DNA of 64,000 nucleotides from Rhodamnia argentea (taxonomy: Eukaryota > Streptophyta > Magnoliopsida > Myrtales > Myrtaceae). Below, one piece after another: positions 35,641-47,374 of the stretch. The position numbers and the translations under genes were made by a program. The stretch lies in assembly GCF_020921035.1 (NCBI RefSeq), contig NC_063152.1, positions 35,074,494 to 35,138,493 of the forward strand. The letters run 5' to 3'. The notes beneath the pieces were generated by a model. The model was not told where the DNA came from. It searched no databases and was given only the letters and a program-made list of their open reading frames with translations. How positions within the stretch are numbered: position 1 is the stretch's first letter; every line of letters begins with the position of its first letter.

Positions 35641-36160
35641 AGTGATTCAAGTTGAGGATTTCGGATCCTAAGAAGTAAGTTATCCCCTTTAGATCAGAGG
35701 TTCTTGTTGAAAAGTCGGAGAACTGACTTTGACCAGTTCGGTTCTCGGTTTTTACAAAGAGATAGATATGTAGGGAGATGGGTCTTGAACCTGAAAAGGT
35801 TACTCATTAATGCTTTAATCACTATGCCACATATTATTCATATGAAATGATTCCTGCAATAATAGTTATATTACCTAAAATTGGGTCTGGTTTCCGAGTT
35901 GATCATGGAATCAAGCGGTTCGATTCCAGGCCAGTTCCTAGGGGAATTAATTTGATTCTCTATTCCAAAATCCAAGAACCTGTTCCGAGAGGGGTATGGT
36001 CCTGGTTCTTGGTCTAATACCTACTTATTCTGAAACCTATCACCCCAAGGATAGAGCTCGATGGAGGAGCTTTTACCGCCCTCTAATTCCAAATCGCCCC
36101 TAGATGACACACTGGTGACCACTTAAAACTTATTCAGAAGGGTGCAATCAGTTTAATATT
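35632..36160 (+). repeat. Local direct repeat flanking copy C, right
   Basis: Counterpart of 32738-32920, carrying an extra stretch of about 350 bases (35690-36045) absent on the left. The extra stretch is AT-rich and holds no recognisable gene. Confidence 0.6.
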
Positions 36161-36839
36161 GTAATGGTATCTGTTGCTTGTCTAGTCATAGTAGGCGAAC
36201 TAGTCCTGGCTTTCTCAGCAATACTGGACATTGCTAGTTTCTCAGCAATAAGTCACTTGATCTTCTTACGCCTTCATGACAACAATAACACCAACAAGAA
36301 GTTACAGAGAAATTGCCAGGTGAATGCCAATAACTTCTTTTTCCCTGAGTTTCTGAGGAGGTTTCAGTTCGTTAAGTCTAGTCCGTTTTGAAGCTCTGTA
36401 TAAAGCCCTGACCGATCCTTCTACTCAACAAAGCAAGCTTCAGAAAGCTTTGGCACTATGGTATTCTGGAATAGAATAGTTTCCCTGCAAATGTTCGGTA
36501 ACCGTCACTGGAAACGATATTCTGAAATCAATAGCCCACCGATAGCCATTCAGGAAAACGTCGCTCTCATTAACATTAGCATGAAAATATATGCAGCACT
36601 TGCAGCGAACTTGCGTAGTAACAGGAATCTTGATTCAGGAAAAAGTCCCTCTCACTAACATTAGTATGAAAATATATTCAGCACCTGCAGCAAACTTCCT
36701 TAGTAAAAGGAATCTTACAAAAAGCAATAATGGTTATTTTCAACTAAGTCAAGACAAAGGGTCTTAAGGTTTTTTAATTTGTTAAGCGGGTATGCATCTT
36801 GACCAAACAGCCATAAACCGATGGATGACTAGACATCAG
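36161..36839. other. Intergenic, no gene recognised
   Basis: ORFs at 36164-36391 and 36458-36658 have no family features. A short direct repeat is present around CACTTGCAGCGAACTTGCGT / CACCTGCAGCAAACTTCCTT (36598 and 36680). Confidence 0.35.
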
Positions 36840-37795
36840 AAGCTTGACAATTTCCACATCAAAACCCCAGCCTGCTGAAGCACCATGTGTAAGAGCTGCT
36901 TTTTTAAAGAGTCGCGACGCAGAGAACAGAAAGGAAGAAAAGGGGGAAAAAGAAAGAAAGAAGAAGAAGAAATGGGAAGAAGAGAAGAGGGGTTCTCTCC
37001 ACGGACACTTCACCAAGCCGATTAGCAATGGTAAGTGCTGGCACCCCTCATTCATTCTATCGAAGTAGTTTCGGAATTAGGGCTTAAATTAGAAATTTAT
37101 TGAAATTCGCGCTGCAAAGTCCGATTTTTGAGTTGTTGAGCTTTGAGTTTTCATGAAAATGGTAGATTATGGCATTGTAGAGCTGTAGGTTTTGATGAGA
37201 GTCGTTTTGAAGTAACGGTTTAGTCGGAGCGAGAATTTAAGGGTTTTTGTGCGTGTTTCGCATAGCGAACGGCTTGAATAATCGCTTTGGGTGTTCTATT
37301 TGTTGAAGCGTAGGAGTAGTTTCGTTAGTGTTTAAGTTTAGTTTAGTCGATTCATCGTTGAGCTAACGTTTTACTTGATTTTGACATTGTTTCACACTTG
37401 TTTGTTAGGATCGCAAGTTCGACGATTCGAGTAACGTTTGTTGTTTGGTTGTAGTTCGCCCCAAGTGAGTGGTACTACCTCTTTTTTGAGTTCGTAAACT
37501 CATTATCGAAAGTGACATAGATTATGTGTAGTATGAGCTACAAAATTGCATTGTTGTAGCGTAAAAAGTAGGATCGAGCATTTTACTGCTCATTGGTTAT
37601 TTACGAATATTTTAGAATATGTGTTATACAAGGTCTTGAGAAGAAATATATGTATGTGTTGTCTTGCAAACTGATTTATGAAAGGATTTCTGGATAATAC
37701 TAGAAATTTTTTTAGAAAGGTATTTCTAGCGGATGAAATGTGTTGTGAAATGGTTATCTGTCTCGGTCTATAAAATGTGTAATGGTTATGAGATT
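36840..37795 (+). mobile_element. Interrupted LTR, left part
   Basis: Same family as the solo LTR 15500-17451. It has a purine-rich leader (36910-37000), a donor-like CAATGGTAAGTG (about 37027), then GTGAGTGGTACTACCTC and TTTGAGTTCGTAAACTCAT (37464-37503). It is cut by copia B at the AGATT target site (37791-37795). Its left boundary is not resolved. Confidence 0.65.
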
Positions 37796-38040
37796 TGTTG
37801 ATTAGCTAACCTGCGGTAAATAGCCTAGAGAGAAGAAGCATTACAAGAGAAAATGAGAGGAGAAGAAGAGAGAAAGAAATAGTACTAAAAGCCAAAAAGC
37901 GGCTCTCAATTTCTGTGTTTACTTTACCCTACACCTACCGCAATATATTTATATAAATTGTATATGACCATAATGCCCTCATGTATGTAGAAAGAAATAA
38001 AACCTAGAAATTAAAATCAACACATTCAAGTAACGTAAAA
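37796..38040 (-). repeat. 3' LTR of copia B
   Basis: Pairs with 50095-50345. Near its plus-strand left end it lacks nine bases (the TCACAAAGA present in the partner). Confidence 0.85.
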
Positions 38041-39706
38041 CTTCTCCTCAAGCTGGAGCATATAGGTGACCCACGCCCAGCTTGGAACAACCAACAACAA
38101 AAGCTGGACGGGACAATGTTTTATTGAACATATCAGCAAACTTATCTCTAGAGGCAACTTAAGGAGCAGCAACCAACCTCTTTTCATAACATCACGAACA
38201 AAGTGACAATCAACTTTTATATGCTTAGTTCACTCATGAAAAACAGGATTCTCAACAATATAAATTGCCACATGATTATCACGCATTACATCAATAGGTT
38301 GATTAATAGAAAATCCAATCTCATGGAAAAGGGATCTCAACCACAATAATTCAGCCACAGTATGTTCCATGGCACAATATTCAGCCTCCACGCTAGACCT
38401 GGCAATGGTAGTTTGTTTCTTGTTTCTCCAAGAAATCAAATTACCACCAAGAAAAGACTAATACCCAATCGTAGATCGCCCGCCGATCACACGCTAACCC
38501 ACCCCAATCGGTATCGGAATATCCAACTAAAGTGGAAGACTCCTTCGGTTTATAAATCAGTTCCTTACCATGAAAGCCTTTTAAGGTACCGAAGAATGCG
38601 ACAAGCAGCATGCCAATGAGCCTTCTTGGGTGACTCCATAAACTAACTCACCACACCAATAGCAAAGAAAATGTCGAGACTTGTCACGGTGAGATAAATT
38701 AGTTCCCAACTAAATGCCAATATTGATGCTTATCTTCAATATCATATCCATCATCAACTCCAAACTTCTAATTTGGAACCAAAGAAGTATCTACTAGCTT
38801 GGATGCTAGTGTACCGGTCTCGGATAAAAGATCAAGAACACAATTTCACTTGAGATAAATTAATACCTTTCCTACTTCGTAAAACTTCAACACCCAAAAA
38901 ATACTTAAGAATTCTCAAGTCGTTAATCTAAAACTGCTGCCGAAGAAAAGATTTGACCTCAGAAATGCTGGTCAAATCACTACTAGAGACAATCATATTG
39001 TCCACATGTACAACAAAAATGACAACCCCGACTCCTTCTTGCGAACAAAAACAGAATAATCAACATAACAATAGTGGAAATCACACATGGAAATCACTAA
39101 ACTGAATTTCTCAAATCATGCTCTTGGAGACTGTTTCATCCTATAAAAGGCTTTATGCAATCGGCATACCTTATTACGGTTATCCCTCGAGCACCATATC
39201 TAAAAGGTTGCTCCATGTATACTTCTTAGACAAATCACCATAAAGAAAAGCATTTTTTTCACATCTAGTTGATATAATGGCCAATCAAAATTCACTGCAA
39301 CAAATATAATAATGCAAACAAAATTGAGATGTGCACAAGGGAAAACTTCTCAAAATAATCCACCTCATAAGTTTAATTAAAACCTTTAGCAACAAGCTGG
39401 GTTCATGACGCTCGACTAAGCCATCCAAGTTGTACCCGATAGTATACAGCCATTGACACTTCACCACATCTTTCCCAAGAGGAAGATCAACCAAAGACCA
39501 TGTCTAGCAGGACACTAGGGCTTTCATTTCCACATCCATAGCTCTCTTCCACTCAAGGTGAGACAAGACCTCAGTGGTAGAGGTAGGAATTTGTGTGAGT
39601 ATGTAATCATAGAGCAAATTCATGTAACGGGGAAGGTGTTAGGTGGTGTTAGGCTTCTCTCAATCCAAAAGCTAGCTCATAAGATGAGCATTTTCCTCAT
39701 ACTTAT

Positions 39707-39800
39707 TGTAAACGTATTTTGTATATTCACTAATGAGGAGTTTTTACATTAAATAAGACCCAAGGAACCTAAAGACCAATTACCCTTTATGCCTCTAACA
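39707..39800 (-). repeat. 3' LTR of copia A (94 bp)
   Basis: On the minus strand it starts TGTTAGAGGC and ends ...ACGTTTACA. Pairs with 44760-44854. Confidence 0.9.
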
Positions 39801-39852
39801 CTCCCCCTCAAGCTGGAGCAAATATATTGATCATGCCCAGCTTGTTACAAAT

Positions 39853-42800
39853 TTATTCTATCCTCCCACTACCCAAAGATTTAGTAAAAATGTCTGCAAG
39901 TTGTTCACTAGTTCTAATATGGCTGGGAAGAATCATCCCACTTTGTAGCTTCTCTCGAATGAAATGACAATCAACCTCAATATGTTTTGTTCTCTCATGA
40001 AAAATGGGGTTGGAGGCTATATGCACTGCAGCCTTATTATCACACCATAGAGGCATAGGGACCGAAGTTTTAAAGCCTAACTCGGTCAATAGTTGCTGAA
40101 TCCACACCAATTCACATGTCACTTGTGCCATAGCTCTATATTCTGATTCAGCATTGGAGCGGGCCACAACATTACGCTTCTTACTTTTCCATGACACCAT
40201 ATTTCCTCCAACCAAAGTACAATAGCCAGTAGTTGACCTCCTATCATCCGGAGACCTTGCCCAATCAGCATCGGAAAACCTTTCAATTCTGCTATGACCA
40301 TGGTTCTTGTAAACAATTCCTTTTCTTGGAGTCTTCTTCAAGTACCTCAAAATTCGAATCACAGCATTCCAGTGAAATGTATGAGGGGAAGATAGAAATT
40401 GACTTATCACACCGACTAGAAAAGTAATGTTTGGACGAGTAGCCGAGAGATAGTTCGGTTTGCCTACCAATCTTCTATATCTCTCAAGATCATCAAAAAG
40501 TTCTCCTCCCTTAGCAACCAGTTTAACTCCTTGTTCCATGGGTGAGTCAAGAGGTTTTGATCCCGGTATACCTGTCTCAGTAAGTAAATCCGCAACATAT
40601 TTTTGCTGTGACAAAACAATACCTTTCTGTGATTGTGCTACTTCAATTCCTAAGAAATACTTCAATTTTCCTAAGCCCTTCGTCTGAAACCGCTTCTGAA
40701 GATAAATCTTTAATTCAGCTATGCCAACCAAGTCATCTCCTGTGATGATAATGTCATCCACGTATACAATCAAGAATAATTTTCCTTTCCCCGATTGTCT
40801 ATAAAAGAAAGAGTGATCATTATTACATCGAGACAGTCCAAAAGAAAGTACAGCTTGGGAAAATCTTCCAAACCACGCCCGTGGAGATTGTTTCAAACCA
40901 TACAAAGATTTTTTTAATTTGCAAACCAGCCCCAGCCCTCCCGGACTCCCCCGAGCAACACACCCCGGAGGTTGCTCCATATAAACTTCTTCATTAAGGG
41001 TACCATGCAAAAACGCATTCTTGACATCAAGTTGAAACAAGGGCCACTTATAGGTGGCAGCAAGAGAGATCAAGACACGACTAGAGGTAAACTTGGCCAC
41101 AGGAGAAAAAGTATCCAGATAGTCGACCCCATATACACGAGCATACCCTTTCGCAACTAGTATTGCTTTTAAGCGAGCAAGAGAACCTTCGGGATTGACT
41201 TTCAAAGTATATACCCATCTACAACCAATAGCAGTTTTGCCCGAAGGAAGAGGCACCAAGTCCCAAGTTTCATTAACTTGGAGAGCATTTAATTCTTCTT
41301 CCATAGCTATCCTCCAGCCCGAACTTTGTAATGCCTCTATGACAGACTTAGGGACAGGATGTTGTTCAACAGTACACAAGAAGGACCGAAAGGAAGGAGA
41401 CACGGAAGAGTATGAAATAAAATTTGCAATAGCATGTTGAGTACAAGTACGTGTACCTTTACGATGAGCAATTGGAAGATCGAGATCGGACGCATGAGAA
41501 GGACTAACTAAAGACGGACCTGGGACCGAAGATGATGTAGTAGTGACGGGAGGAAGGGAGGGTGTAGTAACCCGAGGACGCCGGAGTGTAAATCGTAGAG
41601 GAGGTGGTTCTTGTGTAGATTTCGGTGAAACATTTGGAGCAATTAATCGAATGGTGGTCACACGTAATTCCTCATCCAACTCAGACACACTTATTGGAAT
41701 ATCATGATAAGGAGTTGATTCAAAGAAAAAAAACATCAGCAGTTATGAAGTATTTTTTCAGTAATGGAGAATAGCAATGATATCCCTTTTGAGTACTAGA
41801 GTAACCTAGAAACACACACTTGATAGCCCTAGGATCAAGTTTTGATACCCCAGGTCGATGGTCGCGAACAAAACAAACACGACCAAAAACACGAGGTGGT
41901 AAATCAAATAGTGATTGATTAGGAAACAGAGTAGAAAAGGGAATACCACCTCGCAAAACAGAAGAAGGCATGCGATTAATGAGATAGCATGCGGTCAAGA
42001 TAGTATCGGACCAAAAGATTTTAGAGACCTTCATCTCAAACAACATAGATCTAGTGACTTCCAATAAATGTCTATTGTTCCGTTCAGCAACACCATTCCG
42101 TTGTGGTGTATCGGAACGGGAAGATTCATAAATCATACTATATTGTCTCGTAAAATCAGAAAAAGGTGCAGAAAAATATTCCTTTGCGTTATCAGAATGC
42201 AAAACTTTAACCCGCACACCAAACCGAGTATGAATTTCATATATAAATGTAGAAAATATAGAAAACAACTCTGAACGACTTTTCATTAGATATAACCAAG
42301 TAACTCCGGAATAGTCATCGACAAAAGTAACAAAATATCTAAAACACAAATTGGAAGTCACATTACACGGACCCCAAACATCCGAATGAATTAACAGAAA
42401 AGGAGACATTGTTCATTTAGTGACTCGAGGCGGATAACTAGCACGATGTAGTTTCCCGAGTTGACATGACTCTCACTCTAAAGTAGAAAGAGACTTAAAA
42501 CTGGAATCTAATTTTTGGAGACTCTGAAGAGAAGGATGACCAAGTCGACAGTGGATTTGATGTAGAGAGGTAACGGTAGAGTATGCAAAAGATGTTGCGT
42601 CTTCAAGTACATATTGTCCCCCTTCCTCACGTCCTCTACCAATCGTCCTTTTCGTAGCCGGATCCTGGAATACACGGGAATCGGGATAGAATGTTACTGA
42701 ACACTGAAATTCTTTGGTTAAGTTACTAACGGACATGAGATTAGAAGGAAATTGTGGAAGATAAAGCACCGAGGACAATGGTAGTGAAGGATTGGGATGA

Positions 42801-44070
42801 ACTGTGCCAACTCCCTTAACATGTATAGATGAACCATCGGCTAATTTAATCGATTTAATCGTGGGTAACAATGGGGTAAGAGAGGAAAATATACCCGAAA
42901 GACCCGACATATGATCAGAAGCCCATGAATCAATGATCCAAGGATGAGAAGCAGCTGAAAGACATGCAATGGCATTACCTATATGTATTGAAGTAGCAGT
43001 GGAAGAAGTAGGTTGTGAAATATGAGATTGATTGTACCGAGCAAACTCTTCTTCGGACATAACAACTACCTTGCCTTGAGAAGACTATGAGAAAGAGTCA
43101 ATACTAGATGCTGTATTCGTAAACTGTTGTTGCTGCCCGGTACTAGTCTCCCATGTAGCTTATAGCAAAATTTCTGAATATGGCCAGGTTTGCCACAGAA
43201 ATGACAAGTCCGTGTTGTCCTCGAGCTATCGGTAGACATGTGAGATTGTTCATAAAGATGCTGCTGGCCTTGGCTTCTCCCTGTTCATGTGCCTCGCCCC
43301 CCTCCTCGACCACCGCGTCCATTGTATCCTCCACGCTTTCCCCCATTACTCCTACTCCCACTAACAGTTCGAGATTGGGAAATAAGAGCTGAACTTTCTG
43401 CTATAGGTGTAGGGCCCCGAGAAGACTCACGAGATACCCAAAGAACCCGAGCAAATGTATTTGTGAGTGATGCAACTGCTTCTCCTCCAAGAATCGAGAT
43501 CCGACAGGTTTCATATTCAAGACCGAGTCCTCCTAGGAATCCCATTATAGCCAATTGTTCTCTTTGAAGTTGCGTTTGATGAACATTGGCTGAAATAGGG
43601 AGAACGGCATTCAATTCTTCATAGATCCTCTTAAAATCAACAAAGTACTATGTAATAGAACGCCCCTTCCTCTCGGATCGGTAAAATTCCTGCGATAGCT
43701 CATAAATCTGTGACGGGTTATTTTGGCCCGAATATAATACATTCAAGTACTCCTACATTTCTCTAATTGTATCAATATGGGTTACCGGATCAACTATATT
43801 ACTCTCCATAGAGTTTAACATCCGACCAAGGATACGCGCATCGGTAACATCCCAAGTTTCATCATATCCGGGCTCGGACTCAATTAAGTGTCTATGCCGG
43901 TTCCGCTTTGTCAAAGTAAGCTTCACAATTTTCTTCCATTGATGAAAATTAGCAGCACCCTCAAGCTTCTTATCAATCATTCGATTAGACGAAGATGAGA
44001 TCACCTCGATCATCACAGTATTATTCTTCCCGGACCCACTGTCAACTTTGCTCGCATCATCATTAGCCAT
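39853..44070 (-). pseudogene. Copia A gag-pol polyprotein, recently broken
   Basis: From right to left: gag (44070-43285, starting MANDDASK) with a stop near 43753 and another near 43645; a CCHC zinc knuckle CHFCGKPGHIQKFC (about 43160-43205) in a shifted frame; protease and GAG pre-integrase (43060-42473), with DSWA in place of the usual DSGA; integrase core (42409-41720) with HSDVWGP, HSDNAKEY and NGVAERNNRH giving D, D and E; a frameshift in a T run near 41722; then reverse transcriptase with YVDDIIITGDD and RNase H ending LADIFTKSLGSG (41736-39853). The RT/RNase H part of 627 codons is fully open. Overall inactive, but young. Confidence 0.9.
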
Positions 44071-44759
44071 TTTCCAATATTATTCTTCAACCCAACCTTA
44101 ACAATTTAATAACCCAATGCAATGAAAAGTATCACGTCACCTACTCAGCTATGCATCACTCCATAAAATGCCCCGAAGCATCATAGTCAAAGAAACAACA
44201 TTCTTGACATCAACAAATCAGTCCAACAATTGATCAACGGTTCGCATACAGCCAAGTTTCCATTAGAGCTACCTGCTGAATCAGAACCATGAAGAATAAC
44301 ACTAGACAATACTGCGCCAACGCTAGACAACACTAGGTGAGGCCAGAACAGCCCTCATTGGTCCAGGGGAACATCGGAACAGCCATTGTCGGCCTAGGCG
44401 ACATTGGTAGAAGTCAAATCGGGACTGGCCGACATCAGATTTGAGCTCATTGGCCTAGATGACGCTGGTCGACATTCCTACGGGGCTGGGCGACATTAGA
44501 TCGGGCCTCGCCGGAGCCAAAACAAGCCTCGCCGGCGTCGAACAAGGCTTCGACAACCTAGGCGACGCCGGTCAACGCCCCTATGGGACTGGGCGACGTC
44601 AGATCTGAAGCGTCGACACCTCTACAGGTCTAGACAAGGTCGGATCTGAGATTTCGATGAGATTATGGTGGTTCTCGGAGTAGTGGACGACGGCGGTGAT
44701 TGGTGGTCGACGGTGGTGAGTGATTGTATACCTAATCTAGGGTTTAGGCTCTGATACCA

Positions 44760-44854
44760 TGTAAACGTATTTCGTATATTCACTAATGAGGAGTTTTTAC
44801 ATTAAATAAGACCCAAGGAACCTAAAGACCAATTTACCCTTTATACCTCTAACA
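44760..44854 (-). repeat. 5' LTR of copia A (95 bp)
   Basis: Directly followed on the minus strand by the primer-binding site at 44747-44759 with no spacer. Confidence 0.9.
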
Positions 44855-45248
44855 CCTATAAACCGACCAACAACTCTTTTCATAACTAAAGTCAGATAAT
44901 CCCAACAATCTCCTCCTCACACATCCATACTCAAAGTGAGACAAGACCTTAGTGGTAGAGGTAGGAATTGTGTGAGTATGTAATGATAGAACAAATTTAT
45001 GTAATGGGGAAGGTGTTTGGTGGTTTTAGATTTCTCTCAACCAAAAAGCTAGCTCAAAGGATGAGGCTTTTCCTCATACTTATAAAACGACCAACAACTC
45101 ATTTCACAACCGATGTCGGATAACTCCAACAATCTCTCCCTCACATTTCCATAGCTCTCTTCCACTTAAGGTGAAACAAGATCTCAATGGTAGAGGTAGG
45201 AATTGTGTGAATGTATAATGATAGAGCAAATTCATGTAATGAGGAAGA

Positions 45249-45588
45249 TGTTGGGTGGTCTTAGGCTTCTCTCAACTCAAAAACTAGCTCAAAGGATGAG
45301 GTTTTTCCTCATTACTGATAAACCGACCAACAGTCTCTTCCACAACCGATGTGAGATAATCACAACAATCTCTCCCTCACATATCGGGCTAGAGCAGAGC
45401 TGCAACAATCTGTATCTCTTCCGTGTGATTGTTGGATCCAGACTTATTGGTAACCTAGGCTCTGATACCGGTGTTTGGTAGTCTTGGGCCTCTCTCATCC
45501 CAAAAGCTAGCTCAAAGGATGAGGCTTTTCCTTACACTTATAAACCGACCACCAACCCGTCTACAACCGATGTGGGATAACCCTAACA
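45249..45588 (-). mobile_element. TRIM element, complete, about 340 bp
   Basis: The 5' LTR is 45472-45588 and the 3' LTR 45249-45367, both starting TGTT on the minus strand. The internal region is only about 104 bp, with a primer-binding site (GGCTCTGATACC, 45458-45469) and a purine tract (minus ATGTGAGGGAGAGAT) next to the 3' LTR. There is no coding capacity. GGAAGA stands at both flanks, offset by a few bases, as an imperfect target duplication within copia B. No 5S-like sequence is seen, so it is not a Cassandra TRIM. Confidence 0.8.
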
Positions 45589-47374
45589 AAAGGAAGATGT
45601 GAAAGAGACACGTAAAGCTCGATAGGGTAAGCAAAAGAGGATTTTTGTGTACAAGAAAGAGAACATTTCGAAGGGCAACTAGAAGATCATCTGGACCAAG
45701 AGACAAGCAAAGAGGCATGAAAGAGCTAGAGACTGGTGATGTCGTAGACTACTTTTGCCGTTGATACACCTGTAGGAGAGGAGATACGGGAGAATGACTA
45801 ACGGAGTCTAAGGGGATAAATTGTAGGATAGGAGGATCAGCTGCGGTGTCAATTGAAAGCTCTTTACCCTTAGTAGAATAGTATGGTGTGCCTTCAAAGA
45901 AAGTAACATCAGCCTTGGCATATTAGGTACAAGTCACGGGATCGTAACACCTATATCCCTTTTGAGTACGTGAATGCTTGAGAAAAACACATTTGGTGGC
46001 ACAAAGGGATAGTTTATCGGCACCAAGATGTAAGTTATGGACAGAGCAAACACACCCAAAGATGCGAGGGGTAAGAGGGAATAGCAGCTTATCGGGGACT
46101 ACAACACCGACCGGTTCTTGAATATTGAAGACAGTGGAAGGCATACGATATATTAGGTAACATGCAACAAGGACAGTGTCACTCCAAAATGATCTTGGAA
46201 CCCGCATACAAAACAAGGGTGAACGAGAAACTTCTAGAAGATGACAGTCTTTCTCTCGGCCACACCATTTTCTTGAGGGGGTATAAATATAATTTGTTTG
46301 ATGTATAATGCCAAGATTAGAATAAGACGAAGAAATTGATCTCTGTGAATATTTTAGAGCATTGTCGGTTTGCAAAATTTTAAGGATGTATTAAAGCGAT
46401 TAGTGATTTCACGATGAAATAATTGAAAAATGAAATTTACAACGGTCATGAAGCATATAGAGCTAAGTTAGATGAGAATAATCACCCACAAAAGTAACAA
46501 AGTACTTAAAACCATTTCTTCTAGCATTGTGCATAGGTCCCCAAATGTACGAATGAATATCTTTAAGTAAACTAGTTGCACAAGCTAGGAAAAGAGCTAT
46601 GATGAGGTTTCCCAAGTTCACAAGCCTCACACTCGAGTAGAAACTGATTTATACTCGAGAATTATTTGTTGTAAGTTAAATAAAGATAAATGTCCTAAAC
46701 GGGAATGCCATAACAGGGGGTAGTAGATCTACCAGCTAGACCATTGGCATTAGTAGAGACACCATCCAGATAGTAGAGTCCATCACATTCATGTTCTCCA
46801 CCAATCGTCTTCTTTGTCTGAAGGTCGTTAAAAATGCAAGAACAGGGTAAATGTAACAGAACAACCAAGAGCTTTAGTTGACTCACTAACACACAACAAA
46901 TTCAAAGGAAGTTGAGGAACATATGATACAACAGACAACCATAACGAAGGTATGAGTGAAACAGTCCCTAATCCAACCACCTAAGTAGAGGAACCATTAT
47001 CTAAAATAACTTGAGATCAAAGACTAGAGTTATGGTGGGAAGAGAACAGTTCTTCCTTACTTGTCATATGACTAGAAGCTCCATAGTGAATGACCCAAGT
47101 GCTAGGAGATAAAGTAGAGAAAAAAGAGCTATGCTACTTGTTCGTGCAAGAGTGGTTGCAGCTGAGGAATTGGAAGCATCTAGTTGTTGGACATGCTTGA
47201 GAAGTTGTGTAACCAAAACATCCCAAGCCGTAGACTTAGAAGAACTACCCTCAATTGGGATAGATGGATTCGTGTCACTAGAAGACACATTTCCATCACT
47301 CTCTTCGAACATAGTAACATTTGGAGTAACCAATCGCTAAGCCCACTCGGGCTCGCCATGCTTGGCCCAAAAAG

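Larger units (their letters stand above)
39707..44854 (-). mobile_element. Copia element A, complete ends, 94-95 bp LTRs
   Basis: It lies inside the oldest TRIM LTR unit. The 3' LTR is 39707-39800 and the 5' LTR 44760-44854; they differ at about three positions. A primer-binding site (44747-44759, minus-strand TGGTATCAGAGCC) abuts the 5' LTR, and a purine tract (TTGAGGGGGAG on the minus strand, from 39801) abuts the 3' LTR. The flanks CTTAT (39702-39706) and CCTAT (44855-44859) are a target duplication with one change; the undisturbed unit at 45078 reads CTTATAAA. The LTRs are the size of TRIM LTRs, yet the element carries full copia coding sequence. Confidence 0.92.
39557..45588 (-). repeat. 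TRIM array: LTR plus host-flank units, about 232 bp
   Basis: Four copies of a TRIM LTR of about 115 bp lie in tandem: 45472-45588, 45249-45367, 45018-45132, and a fourth split by copia A (39638-39706 + 44855-44907). The spacers 45133-45248 and 44908-45017 are not TRIM sequence. They are repeats of the neighbouring copia B coding sequence (minus-strand LEWKRAMDVEM region), which also stands at 39530-39637. A unit of LTR plus about 116 bp of host flank was therefore duplicated in tandem. Confidence 0.8.

Noticed and set aside
36774..37068. ORFs on both strands around 36844-37055
   Set aside because: They cover the purine-rich LTR leader; low-complexity translation.
45472..45588. TRIM considered as Cassandra
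   Set aside because: Cassandra LTRs contain a 5S rRNA-like box; none is visible here.
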